Assembly (NCBI GenBank): GCA_003218135.1
Contig: QHNQ01000031.1
Location: 1 to 54,993 of the forward strand
Source: Verrucomicrobiota bacterium
GTDB lineage: Bacteria > Verrucomicrobiota > Verrucomicrobiia > Chthoniobacterales > UBA10450
DNA length: 54,993 nucleotides
Reading direction: 5' to 3'
Positions within the stretch are counted from its first letter, which is position 1, and every line of letters begins with the position of its first letter. The notes beneath the pieces were generated by a model, which did no database searches, was not told where the DNA came from, and saw only the letters and a list, made by a program, of their open reading frames with translations. This document shows positions 16,515 to 24,231 of this stretch, piece by piece. Position numbers and translations under genes: made by a program.

Positions 16515-17045
16515 TCACTTTCTTTCGTTCCATTTCAAGACGACGCCATGCATGATTCCGCCGATTTCGAGCAGTTTCTCCTTGTCATGCACCATGTCCG
16601 CGCGCGTGAAGCCGGTGATGGCATAATCCTTGCGCAGAAAGATCGCCTGCTCCGGGCAAACCTCCTCGCACATACCGCAGAAAATGCAGCGGATCATGTC
16701 GATATCGAATTGCTCCGGATATTTCTCGACTTTGGCGAAGCGATCTGCGGTGGGGATTTCGCCGGGAATGATTTTGATCGCACGTGGAGGACAGATGAAT
16801 TCGCAGAGCTGACACGCCACGCAACGGACGCGGCCGTCTTCATCCCGCACTAGAGCGGGCGCGCCGCGGTAATGATCGGGCAGACTGCTGTCCCATTTTT
16901 GCTCGGGATATTGCATGGTGACCTTGGTGCGGCCGAGCAGCATGTTCTTGAAGTGCTTAAAGGTAATGGCCAAGCCAGCAACGATAGCGGGCAGATACAA
17001 TCGCTCGCGCCAGTTCAGTCTCGGTCGTGGAACGGTAATGGCCAT
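16515..17045 (-). CDS. nuoI: NADH-quinone oxidoreductase subunit I
   Basis: Peripheral-arm ferredoxin-like subunit carrying clusters N6a and N6b. Both 4Fe-4S motifs are seen: CVACQLCEFICPP and CIFCGMCEEVCPE. The N-terminal LPAIVAGLAITFKHFKN amphipathic region attaches it to the membrane arm, and YPEQKWDSSLPDHYRGAP is a conserved stretch. Start at ATG 17045 (MAITVPRPRLNWRE); 25 in-frame codons upstream derive from the repeat spacer. 176 residues, normal length. Intact even though the adjacent nuoH is broken. Confidence 0.96.
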   Translation of the reverse strand: MAITVPRPRLNWRERLYLPAIVAGLAITFKHFKNMLLGRTKVTMQYPEQKWDSSLPDHYRGAPALVRDEDGRVRCVACQLCEFICPPRAIKIIPGEIPTADRFAKVEKYPEQFDIDMIRCIFCGMCEEVCPEQAIFLRKDYAITGFTRADMVHDKEKLLEIGGIMHGVVLKWNERK

Positions 17046-17049
17046 GGTT

Positions 17050-17165
17050 AGAATGACGAGTGACAAATGACGAATGACGAAACATTGACCAAACGTGAAT
17101 GACGAAAGTTGCCCCACCATTGATCGCTCTTTCGGGTTTCGGTATTCGGATTTCCTTCGGCCTTC
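17050..17165. repeat. ATGACGAATGACGAA-type repeat, nuoI-nuoH spacer
   Basis: GAATGACGAGTGACAAATGA and AATGACGAAACATTGACC on the left; TTCGGTATTCGGATTTCC and TTCATTCGGGTTTCG on the right. Confidence 0.7.
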
Positions 17166-17183
17166 TTCATTCGGGTTTCGTGC

Positions 17184-18063
17184 TTACTTTGGCAGAAGCG
17201 CCATTAGACCCGCCACAATAAAGATATTCACAAGCGCAATCTCGAAAAAAAAGAGCCAGCCCAGTCGCATAAGCTGGTCCCAGCGAAAACGCGGCAGCGT
17301 CCAACGCACCCACATGAAAACAAAAATCATGACAGCAACTTTTGCGAAAAAGACTGCGACGTTGATGAGGCCGAAAATCCACCCCCGGGACCCGTCCGGA
17401 ATTCCCGGGAAATGCCAGCCTCCGAAGAACAATGTGACAATGACTGCCGATCCGGTAATCATCGCGGCGTATTCGCCGAGAAAATACAAGGCGAATTTCA
17501 TCGAGCTGTATTCGATGTTGTAACCGCCGGCAAGTTCCTGCTCCGCTTCCGGCAGATCGAAGGGTAGGGATTACCGCGAGCCCGAGCGAAAGCTCGTACG
17601 AAAGCATCTGCGCGCTGGAACGGATGCCGCCAAGGAATGGATATTTGGAGTTTGATGCCCAGCCGCCAATGACGATTCCGTAAACGCCAAGCGAGGCAAT
17701 GGCGAATACAAAGAGAATTCCTACGTTCACATCAGCGATTACCATCGGAACACCGAAGAGCGTACTGCCGAACGGTACCACCGCGATCGTGATAATGGCC
17801 GGCATCACAGCCAAACACGGCGCGAGCCAGTAATAAAATGTGTTCACACTGCGCGGCGTGTAATCCTCTTTCAGCAGCAACTTGAACATGTCGGCAATCG
17901 GCTGAAGAAGACCGGCAGGTCCAACACGATTCGGGCCGAGCCTGTCTTGAATAAACGCGCTTACTCGGCGCTCGGCGTACACGGCATAGGAAACCATCGT
18001 CAAAATCACAGCCAAAATGCCGACGATTTTCAGCAGCGAGGTGATGATGAAAAAAGAACCCAT
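17184..18063 (-). pseudogene. nuoH: NADH-quinone oxidoreductase subunit H, internal deletion plus frameshift
   Basis: Membrane subunit at the quinone site of complex I. The N-terminal part, from ATG 18063, is normal to about residue 166: ERRVSAFIQDRLGPNRVG, MLSYELSLGLAVIP. Then the frame shifts near 17566-17571. The next recognisable NuoH sequence, PFDLPEAEQELAGGYNIEY, lies one frame over and directly abuts GLAVIP, whereas NuoH normally has roughly 40-45 residues between these motifs. The rest in the second frame is complete: MKFALYFLGEYAAMI to the stop at 17184. So about 130 bp are missing and the frame is lost. Either a real inactivating deletion or an assembly error; the intact neighbouring nuo genes favour checking the reads first. 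Confidence 0.9.
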
Positions 18064-18078
18064 CTGGACCTCTCAGCC

Positions 18079-19854
18079 CTAATGCGATTCGAGAGCTGCA
18101 GCTTTTCGCGCCTCAACAACTTGTTGCCGGACGGCCTGGCGTCTTGCTTGAATGGCAACCGCTAGTTCGATCTTTTCTTCGTCGCTGGGATGCGTCGGCG
18201 GTAGCTCTTCAATGTCCAGAATGTGCACACCCAAGTCTCCGATTTTGCTCAAACTCAACCCGGCAAAGTGCGCAACTGTTTCGCTGATCTGGCGAAACAC
18301 ATCATCTATCGAGAGTAGTGAGTCACCTCCGGCGACCGCCTGAAGCAGATCACGCAAAATCTCCCAATCATCGCGCGCGCTGCCGGGGGGCCGCACAGCG
18401 CGGTTCAACCGCTGCAATCGGCCTCTACCATTAATCATCGAACCGCGTTTTTCGGAGAAACCGCACGCTGGAAGAACGACGGTCGCTATCTCGGTCGCCT
18501 CGTTAGGCAAAACATTCATCGTGATGAATACTGGGAGTTGAGTGAGTCGTTGGACGGGTATCCCCAAATGCATCGTGTTTTCTTTGAAGACCGCCAGCGC
18601 CTTGATTTGTCCGGATTTCACCGCGTCAGCAATCGCCAGCAGGTTTGCGCCTGGTTCGGATGTCGATGCAAGAATGACCCGTGCGCCATTGGTATTTGGG
18701 TTGCGGTCTTTGCTTAGCAAAATGTGGTCACCGGGGCCACGCCGCGGAACGATATCGATCATTTGCGTGCCTAACGATTTCGCCAACTGCGACGTCAGCC
18801 AAAGCTCCTCGTTCGTCATTCTGCCGGAAGCAATGATGGCAATTTCAGCACCGGAGAATTGTTTCAGCTGGAGCGCCGCTTGCGCGATCGCTGTCGGCCA
18901 ATTTACGGCGACGAGTTTTCCTTCGAAACGAACTTGCGGCTCCAGCAAACGGTCTTCGGCTTCAAGATATTTGAAGTTGAGTCTGCCGTAATCGCACATC
19001 CATGCGGAATTGACGTGATCGTTCTCGCGCGGTGTTTGCCGATAGATCACGTCCTCGCGGGTCCCGATGATCGTGTTACACCCGGTGGCACAGCTCGTGC
19101 AGATACTTTTTGTTTCTTTCAAAAACCAGACGCGCATTTTGAATCGAAAGTCCGACGAGGTCAGCGCGCCAACTGGACAAATATCGACAGTGTTGAGGGA
19201 GTAATTGTTTTCGAGCCGCTTGCCAGGATGCGCCGTGAGCACGGTGTGACTGCCGCGATCGACAAATCCGAGGACGTCGTCGTCCGCAATTTCTTGGCAA
19301 AAACGGATGCAACGTGAGCAGAGGATGCAGCGTTCGTCATCAAGTGTAACTCGCGGACCGATCTGCACATTTTTCGGTTTCTTGACTTTGTTCTCGAGAA
19401 ACCGCGACTTGGAATCGCCGAAATCGACACTGAACTCCTGCAAACGGCATTCCCCGGCCTGATCACAGATTGGGCAATCGAGTGGATGATTGATTAAGAG
19501 AAATTCCATGACGCCACGCTGACATTCCTTCACCAGCGGCGAGTTGGTGCGAACGGCCATGCCTTCGGAAATATCCTGTGCGCAGGAAATTTGCGGACGC
19601 GGGATCCAATTGATGATCGGTTTCCCATCGGCGCCCAGCTCAGGCTTGCGATCCGGGCCGGGCCTCGGGAACCCCATCTCGATCAAACACATTCTGCAAT
19701 TTCCCGGCGAGCTGAGCTTTTTGTGATAGCAATAACGCGGCACATAAATGCCAACCTGCTCGCACGCCTCGATCACACGCGTGCCCTTCGGAACCTGATG
19801 CCATACGCCATCAATCTGGACGTTGAACAGTGGAACTGATGAGTCGTTAGGCAC
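18079..19854 (-). CDS. nuoG: NADH-quinone oxidoreductase subunit G
   Basis: Iron-sulfur subunit of the NADH-oxidising arm, 591 residues. N-terminal 2Fe-2S domain: VPRYCYHKKLSSPGNCRMC. Then the His-Cys 4Fe-4S motif HPLDCPICDQAGECRLQ, a second 4Fe-4S motif CILCSRCIRFCQE, and a molybdopterin-oxidoreductase-like domain starting CTSCATGCNTIIG with a further cluster. The C-terminal part is shorter than in E. coli NuoG (about 900 residues), a form common in other phyla. Start at ATG 19854 (MPNDSSVPLFNVQIDG). Separated by 15 bp from nuoH; an incomplete GxxExxY gene lies upstream, between nuoG and nuoEF. Confidence 0.95.
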   Translation of the reverse strand: MPNDSSVPLFNVQIDGVWHQVPKGTRVIEACEQVGIYVPRYCYHKKLSSPGNCRMCLIEMGFPRPGPDRKPELGADGKPIINWIPRPQISCAQDISEGMAVRTNSPLVKECQRGVMEFLLINHPLDCPICDQAGECRLQEFSVDFGDSKSRFLENKVKKPKNVQIGPRVTLDDERCILCSRCIRFCQEIADDDVLGFVDRGSHTVLTAHPGKRLENNYSLNTVDICPVGALTSSDFRFKMRVWFLKETKSICTSCATGCNTIIGTREDVIYRQTPRENDHVNSAWMCDYGRLNFKYLEAEDRLLEPQVRFEGKLVAVNWPTAIAQAALQLKQFSGAEIAIIASGRMTNEELWLTSQLAKSLGTQMIDIVPRRGPGDHILLSKDRNPNTNGARVILASTSEPGANLLAIADAVKSGQIKALAVFKENTMHLGIPVQRLTQLPVFITMNVLPNEATEIATVVLPACGFSEKRGSMINGRGRLQRLNRAVRPPGSARDDWEILRDLLQAVAGGDSLLSIDDVFRQISETVAHFAGLSLSKIGDLGVHILDIEELPPTHPSDEEKIELAVAIQARRQAVRQQVVEARKAAALESH

Positions 19855-19886
19855 GGTTGAATCTGGAATCCAGGAAGCCAGGAATT

Positions 19887-20204
19887 TTAGAGAATAACAT
19901 CTTCGCTTTTGTTCATTGGATGGTATTCGCGACCGACGCGCTTCACAGTCAGCCGGGTGCTTGCGAAGTTTAGCAACAGCGCATCATCCAAGTTTGCTGC
20001 TTTGAGATACGAGCGAACAATCGCAAAGTAGATGTCTTCGAGCGCGCTAATCGCTTTAAGTTCTAAGATGACCTTCTGCTCGACGAGAAAATCGAGTCGG
20101 TGTTCGCCAATCAGGTGTTCACGATAGAACACCGGCAGCAGCTTTTGTCTTTCAAAACTAATACCAGCCGCAGCCAATTCGATAGCCAAAGCCTCTTCGT
20201 ACAT
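19887..20204 (-). pseudogene. GxxExxY protein, N-terminally truncated
   Basis: A 105-residue protein with the core of the GxxExxY family (PD-(D/E)XK nuclease-like fold): MYEEALAIELAAAGISFERQ, EHRLDFLVEQKVILELKAIS, and TRLTVKRVGREY. The usual N-terminal 20-30 residues with the LGPGLLES motif that gives the family its name are missing; upstream codons read RSRES and then belong to nuoF in another frame. It overlaps the end of the nuoEF frame by 94 bp. Most likely a cut remnant that recombined onto the 3' end of nuoF. Family function is not established; it is often found as a solitary gene in repeat-rich genomes. Confidence 0.75.
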
Positions 20205-22201
20205 CGACTCGCGGGATCGTGCGCCATTGGAACTGTAGGGATCGATTCTTCCTGGATTAATTCTTCCGGCGTATATTCAGGCGGCAAGGGTGGGGGGAGT
20301 GGTTTCCGGGCACGCGCCGCAAATTCCTCTCGAAATTTCTCGACAAAACTTTGCGTCGGCCACGCGCATGCTTCGCCAAAAGCGCAAATCGTGCGTCCGG
20401 CAATGTTGTCGCCAATGGTCTTGAGTGTTTTTGGGTCCTCAACAACTCCACCGCCGCGCAACATGCGGTCGGTAATTTTCTTCATCCAAAGCGAACCTTC
20501 CCGGCAAGGAGTGCATTGGCCGCAGCTCTCGTGCGCATAGAACTCGTTGATGTTGTTCAGTACCCAGACCATGTCGCGGGAATCATCCAGCACGATCACG
20601 CCGCCGGACCCGGCCATGGAACCTGTCCCCGCCAGTGAATCGAAATCCATCGGGATCTCATCAATCGACATTTCTCGTTCAATCATTGATCCGTCGGATT
20701 GTCTCTGCCTGAGCTTAAATCGTTCGTCGGCGCGCAGGACTTTTGCGGAACTTCCACCCGGAATGACTGCCTTTAACTTCCGGCCTGGCCGTAATCCGCC
20801 AGCCATCTCGTAGATCAACTGCCCCATCGTCACTGCGCCGACCTCAATTTCGAAGTAGCCCGGTCGCTGGACGTCACCGCTGACGCAGACAATGCGTGTT
20901 CCGGTGTTGTTAGGCCGGCCGAGGCGCGCGTATTCCGCGCCGCCCATCGCAATGATGTGTTTCACGGCACAGAGCGTTTCGACGTTATTGACGATCGTCG
21001 GGCACATATAAAGACCGAGCACTGCTGGGAAGTAAGGTGGTTTGATGCGCGGATACCCGCGCTTGCCTTCGAGAGATTCGATAAGCCCGGTTTCTTCTCC
21101 GCAGATGTAAGCGCCCGCGCCGCGATGAACATAAAGCTCCACGTCGAGTCCCGAACCGAGAACATTTTTGCCGAGAAAGTTGTGTTGCCGCGCTTCTTCG
21201 ATGGCGCGCTCGAGGATTTTCGCGCCTTCGGGAAATTCTCCGCGTATGTAGATGTACGCCGTCCTGGCGTTGAGCGCGTAACACGAAATCAGCATGCCTT
21301 CGAGCAGTTGGTGCGGATCTTCATGAATGATGTAGCGATCCTTGAACGTGCCCGGCTCGGATTCATCGGCGTTACAAATCAGATAGACCGGCCGTTTTTC
21401 GTCCGGCTTGATAAAGCTCCATTTCAAGCCGCAGGAAAACCCGGCCCCACCGCGACCGCGCAGCCCGGAGTTTTTCACTTTGTTGACAATGTCCTCGCGC
21501 GACAGAGTTAGCGCCTGCTTCAACTGTTCGTAACCACCATCACGCAAATAACAATCGATATCAGTCGTCCAATCCGGGCGCCCGATGTTTTTGTAAATTA
21601 GACGGTGTTCGAGAGGGTGGGGGGATGATTTCCAAGGAGCGGCGGTCTCCAGTCCCCAGTTGCTGCGTGGGCGGTCTGGAGATCGTCCCTCCTTGAGAAG
21701 GTCTGCAATCGAGTTTGCATCGACATTTTCACGCAGCTCCTCTCCAACCATGCACACCGGGGCGGTGTGGCAACTCGCCAGGCACTCGACAAACTCGACG
21801 CTGTAATTTCCGTCGGGACTCACCGAAATAGGATTGTGCGTCCCAGCGTCTTCGAGCGGGCGTTGAATACCAAAACTCGTGCATAGATTTTCCATCAGTT
21901 CAAAGCTGCCGGCCATCGCGCAACTGAGGGTGCGGCAAAGGCGAATATGAGTTTTGCCGGCAGGCTGCTCGCGAAACATCGGGTAAAAAGTGACAAGCTC
22001 GAGAATATTGATGGGTTGTAAGCCGAGCTTTTCTGCGATCCAGAGCACGGCGTTGTCGCTGATGAACCCGAAATGTTCCTGCCACAAGTGCAACAGAGGC
22101 ATGGCCGCGCTTCTCCGGTGCTCGTGCGGATAGCGCGCAATTGCCTCGTCCATTTTTCGCTCCAACTCGTTGGGGACGGAGGCGTTTGTCGAGTTTGCCA
22201 T
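20111..22201 (-). CDS. nuoEF: NADH-quinone oxidoreductase subunits E and F fused
   Basis: A 696-residue fusion of the 2Fe-2S subunit NuoE and the NADH/FMN-binding NuoF. NuoE part (about 1-175): ELVTFYPMFREQPAGKTHIR, cluster cysteines in CRTLSC and CLASCHTAPVC. NuoF part (about 205-665): GLRGRGGAGFSCGLKWSF (FMN/NADH loop), CNADESEPGTFKDR, GAGAYICGEETGLIESLEG, and 4Fe-4S motif SCGQCTPCREG. The last 40 or so residues, after TPEELIQEESIPTVPMAHD, read across the truncated GxxExxY gene in another frame (ending CCRCSIVNT) and are not NuoF-like, so the native stop has been lost. Start at ATG 22201 (MANSTNASVPNELERK). Confidence 0.94.
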   Translation of the reverse strand: MANSTNASVPNELERKMDEAIARYPHEHRRSAAMPLLHLWQEHFGFISDNAVLWIAEKLGLQPINILELVTFYPMFREQPAGKTHIRLCRTLSCAMAGSFELMENLCTSFGIQRPLEDAGTHNPISVSPDGNYSVEFVECLASCHTAPVCMVGEELRENVDANSIADLLKEGRSPDRPRSNWGLETAAPWKSSPHPLEHRLIYKNIGRPDWTTDIDCYLRDGGYEQLKQALTLSREDIVNKVKNSGLRGRGGAGFSCGLKWSFIKPDEKRPVYLICNADESEPGTFKDRYIIHEDPHQLLEGMLISCYALNARTAYIYIRGEFPEGAKILERAIEEARQHNFLGKNVLGSGLDVELYVHRGAGAYICGEETGLIESLEGKRGYPRIKPPYFPAVLGLYMCPTIVNNVETLCAVKHIIAMGGAEYARLGRPNNTGTRIVCVSGDVQRPGYFEIEVGAVTMGQLIYEMAGGLRPGRKLKAVIPGGSSAKVLRADERFKLRQRQSDGSMIEREMSIDEIPMDFDSLAGTGSMAGSGGVIVLDDSRDMVWVLNNINEFYAHESCGQCTPCREGSLWMKKITDRMLRGGGVVEDPKTLKTIGDNIAGRTICAFGEACAWPTQSFVEKFREEFAARARKPLPPPLPPEYTPEELIQEESIPTVPMAHDPASRCTKRLWLSNWLRLVLVLKDKSCCRCSIVNT

Positions 22202-22253
22202 TTGCGAACGTAACCCCGCGCGGTGCTGCGCGGCAAATCGCGTTTGCTGCTGC

Positions 22254-22330
22254 AGTGTCCGCTGTCCTCAGCGGAGAATCACGGTGGGTTGTTGCGCGCG
22301 AACCAGTGCGCTGAAGACAGCGCACGCTAC
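22254..22330. repeat. REP/BIME-like element between nuoEF and the BamE-like gene
   Basis: AGTGTCCGCTGTCCTCAGCGG at one end and GCGCTGAAGACAGCGCACGCTAC at the other, each a hairpin. Same sequence family as 15335-15404. It ends 5 bp beyond the TAA stop of the BamE-like lipoprotein gene. Confidence 0.8.
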
Positions 22331-22335
22331 AGCAG

Positions 22336-22722
22336 TTAATCAGACAGGGTGCTGTCTTTCGACTGCACTTTATCGTCTTTGAAAACGATTGTGACGGTGT
22401 CTTTCCCCTGACGGTAAACGTATGTCGTTTTTTTTGTGATCACGAAATCCTCGTTCTTAAGCGACGTTGGCGGGCCCAGAATTGATTCCACCTGCTTTTT
22501 GGACATTCCCTCTGTTACCTGATCGACGTTTGCTTTGGCGATGCGTTTGCTGGAACAGGAAAGGGAGAGGGCGATCAGAAGCACGAGGGCGAACCGAGCG
22601 GCTGTAAAAATGACGAATGACGGACGAGGCCCGAATAGCGAAATGCCGCGGAAAAGCCCTCTGGACTTTTCGTCATTCGTCACTTGGATTTCCTTCGTCA
22701 TTCGAAATTCGTCATTCGTCAT
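22336..22722 (-). CDS. Small BamE/SmpA-like lipoprotein between nuoD and nuoEF
   Basis: The mature part resembles the BamE/SmpA fold: NVDQVTEGMSKKQVESILGP, then KTTYVYRQGKDTVTIVF. Residues 44-56 of the longest frame form a lipoprotein signal, FALVLLIALSLSC, with Cys 56 as the lipidation site. The start is uncertain: the first 40 codons (MTNDEFRMTK...) are encoded by the spacer repeat at 22608-22727, and no ATG lies between the repeat and the signal peptide. Either a non-ATG start inside the repeat is used or the repeat has displaced the original start. Function in outer-membrane assembly or elsewhere is inference; the position inside a complex I cluster is unusual. Confidence 0.65.
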   Translation of the reverse strand: MTNDEFRMTKEIQVTNDEKSRGLFRGISLFGPRPSFVIFTAARFALVLLIALSLSCSSKRIAKANVDQVTEGMSKKQVESILGPPTSLKNEDFVITKKTTYVYRQGKDTVTIVFKDDKVQSKDSTLSD

Positions 22723-22727
22723 TACCC
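22608..22727. repeat. ATGACGAATGACGAA-type repeat, nuoD-lipoprotein spacer
   Basis: AAAATGACGAATGACGGACG on the left, TTTCGTCATTCGTCA and TTCGTCATTCGAAATTCGTC on the right. Reading it as protein gives the spurious MTNDEFRMTKE start of the lipoprotein frame. Confidence 0.75.
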
Positions 22728-22729
22728 GC

Positions 22730-23989
22730 TCATCTATCGCATTCGCCCATTACGAAGTCTAGACTGCCCAGCACGGCTGGCACGTCGCTTACGAGGCAGC
22801 CTGGCAGGAGCTCGGGCAGGATACTGAGGTTCACAAAGGATGGCGCGCGAATTTTTAGCCGATACGGCACGCCGCCTCCTTTGCTGTTGATGTAAAAGCC
22901 AAGTTCGCCTTTGGGATTTTCGGCTGCGAAATATACTTCTCCGCTAGGTGCATCGAGTCCTTCGGTCACCACGATGAAATGATGGATCAGCTCTTCCATC
23001 TTTGTCATCACGTGCGATTTCGGAGGATACATGTTTTTCCAGTCCGCGACATTGATCGGTCCGCCGGGAAGTTTGTCGATCACCTGCTGCAGGATTCGGA
23101 CGCTTTGCCGCATCTCCTCGATCCGCACCAGGTAACGATCGTAACAATCGCCCGCGCTGCCGATCACTACGTCGAAATCGTAGTTGTCGTAATCCAGGTA
23201 GGGATGTTTACGCCGCAAGTCGTGCTCGATGCCGCTCCCACGCAGGTTAGGCCCCGAAAGGGCGTACGCAATCGCGCGATCCTTTGATATGACGCCGATG
23301 TCTTTAGTTCGATCGACAAAAATCTTGTTCCGGGTCAGTAATCGGTCGCACTCATTTAAGCTCGGCCCGAAATCGTCGAGGAATTTTTCGAGTTGTGGAA
23401 TAAAGCGCTCAGGCAGATCGCGAATCTGGCCGCCGACGCGCGTGTATGATGTGGTAAAACGCGCGCCTGTCAGCAGCTCGAAAAGATCATACAGTTTTTC
23501 GCGCTCGGTGAACGTGTAGAGAAACACCGTCATCGCACCAAGGTCGAGCGCCATTGCGCCAATACCCATCAGGTGTGAGGAGATCCGAGACGTTTCACAG
23601 CAAATGGTGCGGATCGCTTTGCCACGCGGTGGAACTTCCCAGCCCATCAATTTTTCTACTGCAAGCGCGTAGGCGACGTTATTCGAAAGCGGCGCGAGGT
23701 AATCGAGCCGGTCAGTGTAAGGGACAAACTGATTGTACTGCATGTTCTCGGCGATTTTCTCGTCGCCGCGATGTAAGAACCCAATGTCTGGCGTTGCTTT
23801 GGTAATGATTTCGCCATCGAGCTCCAGCACCAGCCGCAAAACGCCGTGTGTGGCCGGATGCGATGGCCCCATGTTGAGCACCATTTTTTCGCCGATGTCA
23901 TGGTCAATCGGCTGTCGCAATGCTGCATCCGCTGCGGCTACTCGCGTGACCGGGTCGGGCGATTCAATTTCGCGCACCGTAAATGGCAT
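22730..23989 (-). CDS. nuoD: NADH-quinone oxidoreductase subunit D
   Basis: The 49-kDa subunit that forms most of the quinone pocket, 419 residues. Conserved segments: LNMGPSHPATHGVLRLVLEL (quinone-binding His), EKIAENMQYNQFVPYTDRLD (Tyr of the pocket), RGSGIEHDLRRKHPYLDY and the closing LDFVMGECDR. Start at ATG 23989 (MPFTVREIESPDPVTR). It is the first nuo gene on this strand; nuoA, B and C, which usually precede it, are not in the window. The promoter of the cluster is expected in 23990-24045, next to a palindromic element. Confidence 0.96.
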   Translation of the reverse strand: MPFTVREIESPDPVTRVAAADAALRQPIDHDIGEKMVLNMGPSHPATHGVLRLVLELDGEIITKATPDIGFLHRGDEKIAENMQYNQFVPYTDRLDYLAPLSNNVAYALAVEKLMGWEVPPRGKAIRTICCETSRISSHLMGIGAMALDLGAMTVFLYTFTEREKLYDLFELLTGARFTTSYTRVGGQIRDLPERFIPQLEKFLDDFGPSLNECDRLLTRNKIFVDRTKDIGVISKDRAIAYALSGPNLRGSGIEHDLRRKHPYLDYDNYDFDVVIGSAGDCYDRYLVRIEEMRQSVRILQQVIDKLPGGPINVADWKNMYPPKSHVMTKMEELIHHFIVVTEGLDAPSGEVYFAAENPKGELGFYINSKGGGVPYRLKIRAPSFVNLSILPELLPGCLVSDVPAVLGSLDFVMGECDR

Positions 23990-24045
23990 GGCTCAATAAC
24001 GTTAATTCATGCTGGCGAGTGCGAGTTCGCGCGCAAGATAATTCT

Positions 24046-24184
24046 GGGGAGCGCAGGCTTGCAGCGTGCTGGCGATGGCATTGTGCCATCGCGAACTTGT
24101 AGTCAGCGCTCAAAATGAGTTGAGATGGTGGAAAGTTCGTTGCGGCAGAATGCCGCAACCAGCACGCCGCAGACGTGCGCTACC
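24046..24184. repeat. Composite palindromic element between nuoD and fabD
   Basis: Starts GGGGAGCGCAGGC like the element inside ftsY, holds hairpin GCGATGGCA-TTG-TGCCATCGC, and ends with hairpin GTTGCGGCAGAATGCCGCAAC plus GCACG...CGTGCGCTAC. Two elements may be stacked. It lies in the divergent promoter region. Confidence 0.7.
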
Positions 24185-24231
24185 CGGAACTTCCGCTCGC
24201 AACAGAAAAGAATGCGCGTTAACTAAACCAC

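Noticed and set aside
13266-17165. Regular repeats in the nuo spacers, considered as a possible CRISPR array.
   Set aside because: Units are 7-15 bp, degenerate and arranged as inverted arms, with no uniform repeat-spacer structure and no cas genes.
17560-17575. Programmed frameshifting in nuoH (and at about 46695 in the PBP gene), by analogy with prfB.
   Set aside because: In both genes tens of conserved residues are missing at the shift point, so a simple ribosomal frameshift would not restore the protein. No slippery site with stimulatory signal is evident.
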